Translations under genes and position numbers: made by a program
Assembly: GCA_947685225.1 (NCBI GenBank)
Contig: CANTUV010000007.1
Location: 10,374,501-10,438,500, forward strand
Reading direction: 5' to 3'
DNA: 64,000 bases
Source of the DNA: Garcia nutans
Taxonomy: Eukaryota > Streptophyta > Magnoliopsida > Malpighiales > Euphorbiaceae
Notes under the pieces: model-generated
Told to the model about the DNA's origin: nothing
Seen by the model: only the letters and a program-made list of their open reading frames with translations
Database searches by the model: none
Shown here: positions 53,873-64,000 of the stretch, piece after piece
Numbering within the stretch: position 1 is the first letter of the stretch
How the letters are laid out: the number at the start of each line of letters is the position of its first letter

Positions 53873-55885
53873 ATGGGGATGGATTACTATAATATATTGA
53901 AGGTGGACAAGAATGCCACAGAAGATGATCTAAAGAAGTCATATAGAAAATTAGCAATGAAATGGCATCCTGACAAGAATCCCAATAACAAGAAAGAGGC
54001 AGAAGCCAAATTCAAAGAGATCTCTGAGGCTTATGAGGCATATTCTTCTTTTCCCTAATTCAATTTTTTGTCAAATCTCTGTTTCTTCGTTTTTCTTACG
54101 TCCGTTTTCTAGAATATAATTGCAAGATTTCATTCCCCTGTTCAGGTACCAAGAAATTAGGAAGAATCATGTCTATATAATTTTGAGTTCTGAGCTTTGT
54201 ACAATATTTATTTTCTTTATTCTGCCTATTAGTTCATAGGGGAATTATAAAGTGGTGATGAAAAACTGAATAATTCTATATACATGGAAGATAATAATTT
54301 TCTTCTGTTTTCTACATTTCTTTTTTTACCAAATGAAGTTTAAAGGCAGTTGCTTTTATTTGATGTCAATTTACACTGAATTTCTTCTCTGTTATTATCC
54401 AATGTTTGCTTGTTATATGAATGGTTATACTGCCCTAATGTGTTGCTGCATTTTCAATTCAGGTCCTGAGCGACCCACAAAAGAGAGCAATTTATGACCA
54501 GTATGGTGAAGAAGGGTTGAAAGACATGCCACCTCCTGGCAGTAGCGGATTCCCATTTGGAAATGGCAGTGGTGGTGGGTCGAATGGCTTCAATCCGAGG
54601 AATGCTGAGGATATATTTGCAGAGTTCTTTGGGAGCAGTCCTTTTGGATTTGGATCATCAGGACCTGGGAGGTCCATGAGGTTCCAGTCAGATGGAGGGA
54701 TGTTTGGAGGATTTGGTGGGAGCGAAAATCTTTTTCGAACATACAGCGAAGGGAACATACCAAGGAAACCACCACCAGTGGAGAGTAAATTGCCTTGCAG
54801 TCTTGAGGAATTGTATTCTGGATCAACAAGAAAAATGAAGATATCCAGAACCGTAGTCAATGGCCATAGGTATGTTTCCTCCCCTTTTCTTTTCTTATGT
54901 TTTATCTCGTTGATTCTGTAGTACATGAATCTAGTACATCTCTTATGAATGATCTGGTTGATCCTCAATTAGTTGCGTAGCAGTCTTGTTAAAACCTTGG
55001 ACATAGTGTTTTTGGTTCATCGTTTTAACATGACAACTATCTGCATAATTGTCTGAATAAAATTTCAAATTTCCACATATTTGTCTTGATAATATTCACA
55101 AGTTAATCTATTTCTCCATAGATTTCCAACTTCCTGATCAATGAGTTACGCTTTCGGATCTCACTACATTGTTCTGGCACATGTTGCTGACGTTGCAGAC
55201 TTGCAGTGAGCTTATTGAACCATTATATTGTACTCCATTTTATGAGCTATGATATCAGCTACTAGTAAATTAGTCAGGAATTATTCTATTATTTTCTTGT
55301 TTGCCGATTATATGAGAGCCAATACTTGATCTTTACTTGCTTGTAAGACATACATTGGTTGCATCTTCTTGCAATATCCTTATTCGATAACTTGAAGTGC
55401 CAATTGCTTATGCTGACTTGCTTCCGTATGAACTGTAAATTAACAGGAGACCAGTGCAAGAAACTGAGATCTTGACCATTGATGTAAAGCCAGGATGGAA
55501 GAAGGGCACAAAGATTACTTTCCCAGATAAAGGAAATGAACAGTTGAATCAGCTACCAGCAGATCTCGTGTTCATCATCGATGAGAAGCCCCACAATACT
55601 TACAAAAGAGACGGCAATGACCTTATCATAAACCAAAGGGTATCATTAGCAGAAGCATTAGGAGGGACTACAATAAATCTCACGACACTTGATGGTCGAA
55701 ACCTACCTATTCAAGTAAAGGATATAGTTAGCCCTGGTTTCGAGCTTCTTGTTTCCAGTGAAGGTATGCCAATAGCCAAAGAACCAGGCAGTAGAGGTGA
55801 TTTAAGGATCAAATTTGAAGTAGTGTTCCCGACAAGATTGACACCAGAGCAACGAGCAGGACTCAAGCGTGCATTGGGTGGTTGA
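53873..55885 (+). CDS. Type II (class B) DNAJ/HSP40 co-chaperone
   Basis: Three exons (53873-54037, 54463-54869, 55447-55885) encode 336 residues. The J domain (1-70) has the HPD motif at 32-34 that stimulates Hsp70 ATPase. A Gly/Phe-rich region (about 85-150, GFGSSGPG, GGMFGGFGG) follows, then two beta-sandwich substrate-binding domains (LPCSLEELYSGSTRKMKISR, PGWKKGTKITFPDKGNE, DLIINQRVSLAEALGG) and a short dimerisation tail. There are no CXXCXGXG zinc fingers, so it is class B (Sis1/DNAJB1-like), probably cytosolic or nuclear. The first intron (54038-54462) begins GC after GAG instead of GT: the frame from GAG to GTCCTGAGC is exact and no usable GT lies before the in-frame stop at 54056. 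Length matches plant homologues (about 337-350 aa). Confidence 0.92.
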
Positions 55886-56613
55886 AGATTAATGGAACTG
55901 TTTATATTAGCCTCTAGGTTGAGCTAGAGTTTGAAAGCCAAAGTTACCTTTTGTGCTTACAGATTCTAATACTCTGGGAGGAGCTGACATACAAAAATAT
56001 ACAATCCCAAAGGTCAATATAGCAAATCCAGCAACTAGACTACAACTAGTAAGCTTTTTATGAGGCATTTTAGGCCAATTCATGTAATTACTTTCAATAT
56101 GTTGAATAGGTGAGAAGGGGTTATTGATGTTCAATAATATATTGTGTTGTTTTTCGCACTCGTATTTCAACTTTCATTTCATCATATTAATAAGTAATGC
56201 AAGCCTATAAAAGAAAAGAGCATGGTTTTATACAATTTCTGCTTGCTTCTATTTGCACATGCAATGTGCGAACCTCGTATTTGCACATGCAAGATTTTCA
56301 TATCGGCATACATTTTACTCTCTTAACAAAATAATTCACCTGAAAAAGGCAGTAGATACTGCTACTTTAGTCCAGGTTAAAAGTCTTAGTTATAAAACCA
56401 TTATTCAATATTTGCTTTAACAAGAATCCTCAAATCCATTTTTAACCGCCCATGTTCATAGACAGTTTTGCAATCTTTGATTTGCTTAGAAGTAATTAAA
56501 TATGATGGCAGAATCAAAAACCAAAACCACGATTACAATTTACACCTAAAAAACTGGAAAAAAAAAATTCAAAAAGAAAGAATTAAAGATCCTATCATTT
56601 ACAATACAAGATT
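55886..56613. other. Intergenic DNA between convergent DNAJ and SPOC genes
   Basis: 3' UTRs of the two convergent genes. There is no recognisable gene, RNA or transposon signal. Confidence 0.5.
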
Positions 56614-59600
56614 TCAAAAGCCTCTACTTTTTGGAGTATCTCTCCGCCAGGGTTCAACTCCAGTTGCTCCATGATAAACAGGAGGTGGAATGCCATGCGT
56701 ACTAATGGCGGGAGCCACCAAAGGGCTCTGCTGCTGCCATGAAGGGGCAGCACCGTTTAGTGGACCACGCATCATTTGTGTCCGCAAAGGCGTGGCAGGT
56801 GGCAGTGCAATTTGTTGTAGTGTTTGCTGCTGCATCATATGGGCACGTAATAATGGCTGGCCTATGCTAGGCACATGCAAGGCCTGTGGTGGGTGTGGGA
56901 GTTTCTGTTTGTTATCTTCTGGATTCCACTCAGGCATGTCATCATCGTCATCATTCCATGGTTGCACTGCAACCATCCCTCTATTATCATCCTGCCAATT
57001 TCCTAAAGAAGCACTAGTACCAGGTTGTCCATATCTTTGTACAAGTTGCCTCATTTGATCTACAGGGCGCGATGGCGTTTGAGAATGTTGGTGAAAGGAG
57101 GCCATTCCCCGACTCCGAACAGCATTTTGGGCAGAAAATGGTGGCCTTGGTGTAACAGGGCCACCTGAAAAATTGAATTCAGGCAAGTCATCTTCATCCC
57201 GAGTAGTAGCCAAAGGGCCAAACCCAGGAGGCACATCATCATCATCATCATCATCATTATCATTGTTATTATCAGATTGAGCTTTAGTAAGTGAAGGTCC
57301 AGCGTGGGGTTTCACTGTCACATTAACATTGGCATTAGCATCCTTTTCTTGGTGTCTCCTAGAAGAAAAGTGATGCTTTTTTGAATTGTGTTTATGGAGT
57401 GATGCAGAGTTGGGTGATATTATTTGAGGTTTTCTCCATACAATAACACCGATTAGACCATTATCAATAGCATTAAGGGCATCAATTTGGTCCTTAGGGA
57501 GGACCTTGGCCATCATTTCATTAGTCTTTGAATGAGGTGGGCAAATATAGAGTTCCACTCCAGAAGCAGGCTCTGCAAAACCCACTCTTCCATCAACCTG
57601 GTATGACTCAACCACCTGCATAATTCAGTCGGCAACTCAATTACAAGGAAAATTGCAGCCCAGCAATCAAGTTAATAAAAAAAATTAAAAAGAAAAATTT
57701 CAACTTGTCCTTACCTCGCTGATACCTGCATTCTCACTTTCTGCAGACCCCTCCTTGCAAACAAAGTGCACAGCCTAAAAAAAAGAAATAAAGTTAATAT
57801 ATTTCTAGAAGTAAATGGAAGTCTGAAACTTGATGCAACAGTAAAAAAAAAGTTACGACACATTAAACCTTGTTTATAGCATACAATTCGCAACAAGCCA
57901 GGGAATTCTATTTATTTCCCCGAAAGGATATATTAAAATTTTTCAAGCCTAGAATGCTTTCTTTTGCAAAAAGACTATATTATCATCATCAACATTACCA
58001 TCATATTACCATCAACTTGGTTACTAATTTCATTAGAAATCACTCTCTTTCAGGTTGGTACGCATTTTCAACATAAAGTTTCACCAATTATTATTCTTAT
58101 TTATCTAAATTCAGTAACAGATACAACAGGGAAAATTAATTCTTGTTCATTCTCATCCAGCAGGTAGCATTCTGCGGTAAGTCTGACGGTAAAATATGAA
58201 CTTAATAAAACAAAAACGTATTATTAAGTAGCCTCAGGTAAAGCCCACTTGTCAGGGGACCTATCATAAAACAAAAATATTATTATTTGCTTGGTAATCA
58301 ACAATAAGCAGCTCATCGCATATACAGCAGGTTTTTCAGTTTTAGGGCAGTGACAAACTTTGCTCTAACTCAAAACCAGGAATTATTTCTCTAGACAAAA
58401 TAAGTACTATCATTTTCCTTTGATGTCGCCCCTCATTTAAACTTCTCTCTTGCAGAGTATTGTTACAAACTCTCATTAACCTAATACCCCATAATTGTAC
58501 TGCACTCATAATGCAGTGAGATCGACAGTAATAGATGGAAACGTATCCTTCTTTCCAAGGCAGTAGTAAGATAACCAAAATTTAGCACGATGAAAAGAAA
58601 CTTGAGATACCATGACAGCACGACTTCGGGACATTGGAAGCTCTTGGAGGAACTTCTCAAATGCATCCATTCTGACTCTCCCCTTTATCTCAATAAAGCC
58701 AGGCCAATCTTTTGCAGATATTTTTTCACCACTACAAAATAAAATAAAAGATTAGAACATCAATCAGACAACCAATTCAATGACAACTACTGAACATAGC
58801 ATCACTTCTGGAATCATATTAAGATGAGATTTTAGAACACTTCCATTTTCAGTATAATGTATCACACCATGAATTCAACAATTCATTTCGAAAAAAAAAT
58901 ACAATACAATACAAGTCAAATGAAATGATGAAAGGACATGATGAACACTTCAATCCCATTTTTCTGGTTTAGAAGTAAAATAAAACACCAAGAAGAAAGC
59001 AACAGTTAGCAGCTTGGAACAACTTTACCATGATTTTGATGTTACGCGATACTTACCTTCTAAAAATGCCAATAACCGAGGCTGTAACTGAAATATTTAG
59101 CTGAAGTAAGCCTTCCCAAACATGTCCACCCTTGAGGATGCTGACAAGAGATACTGCTTCTGATTTGACATTATTGACAACAGATTTCCTGTCGGCATCT
59201 GATTTTGCATTAGCAACATTATCCACGACATCAGATTTACCAGAGATACTATCACCAGAGTCTCTCAGAGCGGTATCACGAGACTTGGATTCTGAGCTGG
59301 CCTGCAAATCATCTTTATCAGGAACAGGCGTTTTTTCAGCATCAACTGGCAAATTTTCAAATGGTGGCTCTGAATTCAGGGATTCCATAAACTCATCAAG
59401 GGATACAATTGGAGGAAGAAATTCTGCATCTTTCAATTCATCATCCACCATAAGCCCTTGCATAAAATCAGTCCCTTCAGTGGACGGTATCGTAATAACA
59501 TTATGGTCCTCTGAACTATTCTTTTCATTAGCAGCATTTTTTCCTTTATCTTTCATCTGATCAGACTTCGAGGGAGAAGATGCTCCCTTCCCCTTTGGTC

Positions 59601-61221
59601 TGCTTCGTATCTGAGTGAGTGAACTTGCCCCAATGGAGACCTCTGCTGACACACTATCCTGTGGCTCAACTTCCACTTGGAACTCGCCCTTATGTGTTTT
59701 CTTCACCAATCGCCTCATGTCAACATCTGAATCGGGCAATACCACCATTTGAGCAAGCTCCTCAGCTTTTGCTATCCGCCATTCAGAAAGCTCCTTAGAT
59801 GCAAGCTCCTCTGCGGTCATAGAGCAAAGTCGCTTGGGAGGAATTTCTCCTGACATAACTCTTTCTCTCAATTCAGGATTATTATGGTCCTTCAAATTGA
59901 ATAAAAGAGACCTGCCCTTCTCTTTATATTTCTTGTTTACTCCACCAAATAATTTATAGAGTTCAGCTTCAATTTGAGATGCCAAAATTTGGGGCGATGT
60001 GACCATTTCTCCTCCACCGTCTCTGCAAATATCCTCCAGCTCAGGTTGCTGTTGGGCAGTTTCAATGTCCTTTTTTTCTGCCACCTTCATATCAGGTTCT
60101 AATACCCAGGACAGCCCATTCCCCTGCAGAAGTTCATCTTTGACAAGAAAGCTGTCACTAAATGAAGCATCTTCATCAAGCATGCTAATGGTTGGCTGGC
60201 AGCCCTGGCCATCATTTTTTGGAATCTGTGTAGAATCACCAGTGTTATTAGAAGAAATTCCTTGAGATGTACTTTGATCATCATTACCCTGTTGGGATAA
60301 AGGATCCTTGGATTCCTCAGACGCTTGGGTGACAGCAATCACAGTACCAGAAGCACGTCCAGAAGGTTGAGAATTTTCCTGCATCGATCTTGCAGTACTT
60401 GCAGCCTCATTTCGAGAGATCGTACCCTTGCTTGAAGTTCTATCCTGCTGTTGAGAAACCAAAGCTAGTGCGGCTGCTAAAGACAACCTTAGCTTAGACC
60501 TCACAGAATCAGATGACTCATTTTGAACCTTTGGAGATGGTTGTCCACTTTGACTCTTCTGAACTGAGGAGTGCTGCAGACCGGCTTTGGCAGAAGCCAC
60601 CTTTTTAGGTGGTGCTTGTGAACGCTGCGAACTAGAAGTGTTGGAAATGGACTGCAGTTGCATCTGAGCTAGTAATTTGCTTGGTGTCGACATTTGCTGC
60701 AGCCATGGCCTATGTTCCATTTTTGCAGCCCTCTTGTTAGGCATTGTTAACTTTGACAACCCAGAATTGATGGATGTTGATTCAATTGGTGCCCTTCGCT
60801 TATTCAACATTGATGACTGTTGGGATCCAACATTGTTCAACATTCCTTCCATCTCTCCCAGTTGTTTGCTAGGTAACAAGAACTGCTGTGACACCGGATT
60901 GTATGTCTGTAGATCCATCTGTCCCATTTGCATGTTTGACACCGGAAACTTCTGCAAAACATGATTGTTAGGCATAGTTTCCAATGGCTGTGCTTTGTTG
61001 TTTGGTACTGATATATCTCGTGATAGTGCATCAGTGCGACCTGGTCCCATCACTCCCATCTGCATGTCTGGCATTGACATCTGCTGCAAAGCAGGACTGT
61101 TGATCCCTGGTCCCATTGCTCCCATTTGCATTGAAGAGTCCAGTTTGTTTGAAATGGGTTCTAGCTGACCCATCTGAACACTCTGTATTGGCATCTGCTG
61201 TGACACAAGATTGTTGGACAT
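56614..61221 (-). CDS. TFIIS central domain + SPOC domain protein
   Basis: Four coding exons (61221-59057, 58731-58611, 57774-57715, 57615-56614; all GT-AG) give 1,115 residues. The first about 230 residues are a Met/Gln-rich region with repeats of MQMGxMGPG. Residues about 400-510 form the TFIIS central (TFS2M) domain (IEAELYKLFGGVNKKYKEKG, HNNPELRERVMSGEIPPKRL, EWRIAKAEELAQMVVLPD). Residues about 690-845 form a SPOC domain (GGHVWEGLLQLNIS, SRSRAVM, VGFAEPASGVELYICPP). A Pro/Gln-rich tail with an Asp run (codons at 57239-57268) follows. SPOC domains often bind phosphorylated RNA polymerase II tails, so a role in transcription elongation or RNA processing is likely. It matches Arabidopsis At5g11430/At2g25640 as I remember them. 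An in-frame TAG nine bases upstream supports the start at 61221. An out-of-frame AUG precedes it. Confidence 0.9.
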
Positions 61222-63900
61222 TATAGACTAACACCATGAAACGTGCACTGCAAATAGAAAAATAGCAATTAATTATTAGCATGATAACAATCAAGATGTA
61301 TGTCCTCAAGTTTCTGAAAAGATGAATAAATAATCAATGGATACTAAATCAGGGGCTTTTTTTAAAAAGAATTACCAAAAAGACAATTATTAAGAGATAT
61401 TGGAGAAAATATTTATATCCATGTGTTTTGCCAGGTTACTATTAAGATTGGGAAGAACCTATTTACCAAATTATTTATTTTAACTCTTGCAAGGGAAATC
61501 ATGGTTTCACTCGGTATTGCACAAGCTAAACAACCCAAAGAATAATAAGTGCAGTGGGCACCAGGCATTCTGTGACTCAGTGCAAGAATAGTGTCTAGAC
61601 AACATGACTTCCTACAATAAAAATAGTCCATGGCACTTAAACAGTTCTCTTGGCATTTCACTTACAAAAGGAACCTAATTACATTCAGGTACTAACCTAG
61701 TTTTAACAGATTAATTCACATTGTCAACAGAACATTGGAATTTTTTATATGCGATGTCCATGAAAATTAACTACCAATTTTCACTTACAATTATATTCTG
61801 GACAATATTAACTTCTAAAAATCAATTTACCTCGTCTCTATTAAATAGGCTTCTTATGTTTATGCATGCCTATTGTAAAGAGAACTTTTGATGTTCATCT
61901 TATAGTCTCCCAATAAACTTTTTCAAAGGAAAAAAAAAGGCTGTCACCTTGGAAGTGCAACTGCTTTTGAACGAAGCCATTTTTCTTTTTCAAAGGTCAA
62001 TAATCTGGTTTCATGCCTCAATATTTTTTTTACCCAGTGTAACACACAGCAGTATAGCTAGATATAGAGTAAAATTCAAGATCAAACTATTTGAATATCT
62101 CTCAATTTTGTTCGTAATAATTATAAGCTTTAAGATTGTTTTCTCATCTTTCTTAAAATATCTACCCATTTTTTGTAAAAATTTTCAGATACAAGTTCAA
62201 AGCCCTCATTTCAGGTAAAGCTGGCAGCAAAGGCGCATGGATCTTTTTCCAACAATTTTGAACATAACAGTTCAATCCAATTGAGAAAGAAATTGTGTCA
62301 GCAGCTAAAGATCCTTGAACAGATTTCAAATGATAAAAACTAGGGCAATAACATCCACAATTTCACCCGTATACTAGTCGCTTGTTTCTTTAGAAGAAAG
62401 AGTGATGACATTCTAGGTCGTTAGGAATGAAACTACACTAGTAGAAACATAGTATATCATAATAAACACCTTCTGATAGATATTTATTTAAACTGGAAAG
62501 CCATTACTTGATGCAGGTTTCATCTAAGCAAGGTTCTGCCCGGGTGTTCTTGATACAGTCCTAATCTTCAGCATTATGCATGAAGTGGCTGCTTTCAAGA
62601 CTTTACCCGCGCATTTAGATTTGGCAAATCAATGTTTCACCACTGCACCAGCTAATGGTCCCAAGATCCATGCAAATGAGTAAAACAAAAGTAATTTACA
62701 TTAATAATTGCATAAACTTATATGAATAGTTTCATGTTTATGCAAATACAAATAGTTTCATGTTTATGCATACTTAGATAGGTGGGCATAAACTTAGCTA
62801 GGTGGAAATGCCTATTCCTACATAACCATGGTAGAACCACATAACAGCCAGACATAAACAAATGTGCTCTTAACACACAACACAAGCTCACATAATCATC
62901 TTTCTGATTAGATAAAAAGATATTGAGAAGAAAGAGAAGGAAGTATAATGTGGAGGGACAAAATTTCTCCATAAAACACAAGCGACCCTAATATGAAACG
63001 CAAAGCACTCCGCACACAGTGAACTAATGGACATGAATGATCAAAAATAAAATTCAATAAAAATATCCATATTAGAAAAATTAGAAATCTGTTATTTCCC
63101 ACATTGCTGCAACGTTATGCCACAGTAAATTCATAGAATTTAGGCTCATAACTGTTAATATATTTCTATAAGCCGTCCTCTGAAATCCAAATTGAACAAA
63201 TGAAGCAATTTTATAAATCAAAAACCATTTTCACATACAAAAATCCGATATCATATCATATCTAAAGCAGGCCTCGTATAGATCTCACATCCTCACAAGT
63301 TGTCAAAAGTATAACAAGATTAACAACCCAGCAGCAATATCAGCCATATAAACCCACGCAAAGGATTTTACAATGCCAAGAAGAAGGATTTTTGCTGATA
63401 ATGGCACCTAATGACTTTCAGTTACAAACAAACCCTTAAAAACGAATACATATATATAAAGTCCATAATCACTGCATCTAATCAATTTGAGTTCTATAAT
63501 TGCACGTAGCAAGTTGAATAATTAGCAATCAATAACAAATTAAAACTCCACGCAATCAGCCTTCTCGAGCTTCAAATCAAGTAAATTAATAATTTATTAG
63601 TCACGATAATAAAAATAAAAAAAATCAAAGGGTTGATTAATCACTGATACAATAAAATATGCAATCAAGTACAAACCCTAGATTAACAAAATTAGAGTTG
63701 CCAAAATCCAAAAAAAGGCTCAAAAACCAATTCGATTTCACGGTAAGATTTTCGATAGAGGCGGTGACATGTACCTAATCGGAGAATAGCCAGAGATATT
63801 GCCAGAAAATCACCGGAAATAGAGTTGAAGAGCAACACTATGTAGATACTAAAACTTGTATGTATAAGAAAGAGTCGGCAATCGGAGATAATAAAGAGCT
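61222..63900 (-). promoter_or_regulatory. 5' UTR, leader intron and overlapping uORF of the SPOC gene
   Basis: The start codon lies 25 bases inside an exon whose acceptor TTTGCAG ends at 61248. A matching donor (GATTAG then GTACATG) is at 63774, giving a leader intron of about 2.5 kb (61248-63774) and a first UTR exon at about 63775-63900. In the UTR, ATGG at 61237-61235 opens a 68-codon uORF ending at 61031 that overlaps the main start in another frame. Long first introns in leaders often carry enhancers; nothing specific is visible. The intron contains no gene that I can support. Confidence 0.5.
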
Positions 63901-64000
63901 CGTTTTTAGCACAAAAAGGATAAATATGACCTTCGCATTTTCCACAGTAGGGTTCGGTTTTCCTAGAAATAACTCTGTTTGCAGGACACGTGGAGGATTT

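Noticed and set aside
57060..57263. Frame starting with a run of ten methionines
   Set aside because: It is the alternative frame of the Asp-coding GAT/ATC triplet repeat in the SPOC gene.

Overview
The window is nuclear DNA of a flowering plant, most likely a eudicot. It has intron-rich genes with GT-AG introns, AT-rich intergenic DNA, chloroplast-targeted products, a PPR gene, Copia, Gypsy and RTE retroelements, and a Mutator-like element. I cannot name the species.

Host genes, left to right. (1) The 3' two-thirds of TIC236 (DUF490/TamB family, chloroplast protein import), + strand, 18 coding exons from 667 to 16882; the 5' part lies off the window. (2) A PsbP-domain thylakoid-lumen protein (PPD5-like), - strand, 11 exons, 24669 to 21497. 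(3) A PAM2+CUE protein (CID5-like), + strand, 27642 to 29145, divergent from PPD5. (4) A P-class PPR gene, 31561 to 33748, with single-base frame breaks. (5) A type II DNAJ co-chaperone, + strand, 53873 to 55885, with a GC-AG first intron. (6) A TFIIS-central-domain plus SPOC-domain protein, - strand, coding 61221 to 56614 with a long 5'-UTR intron reaching about 63774. From memory, PPD5, CID5 and the SPOC/TFIIS gene are neighbours on Arabidopsis chromosome 5 (At5g11450/440/430), while TIC236 and a SPOC/TFIIS paralogue are close together on chromosome 2 (At2g25660/At2g25640). This window would then hold the undivided ancestral order.

Mobile DNA makes up about half of the window. Introns of TIC236 contain a retroelement remnant (about 279-480), a decayed Copia element with both LTRs (3765-8950), a Mutator-like element with TIRs of about 165 bp that carries a minus-strand fragment resembling the N-terminus of CYP74 hydroperoxide lyase (10570-11898, a Pack-MULE), and a MITE-like element (about 15735-16133). 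Between TIC236 and PPD5 is a non-autonomous LTR element (17251-21112) with a spliced coiled-coil ORF. A 5'-truncated LINE (24951-26086) sits in the PPD5/CID5 divergent region. Between PPR and DNAJ lie a decayed RTE-type LINE (about 35263-38481) and a tandem head-to-tail Gypsy chromovirus array (38601-50665) with three LTRs, two complete and apparently identical internal regions and one truncated internal region.

The most unusual structure is the right end of the Gypsy array. The third element copy is fused, through a 4-bp GGCT microhomology, to a second perfect copy of the 114 bp of host DNA that precedes the first LTR, and that second copy reads straight through the unoccupied insertion site. 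This looks like template switching between filled and empty alleles, or an assembly mis-join. Both complete copies share a changed protease active-site triplet (D-L-G instead of D-S/T-G), so the array probably grew by recombination rather than retrotransposition.
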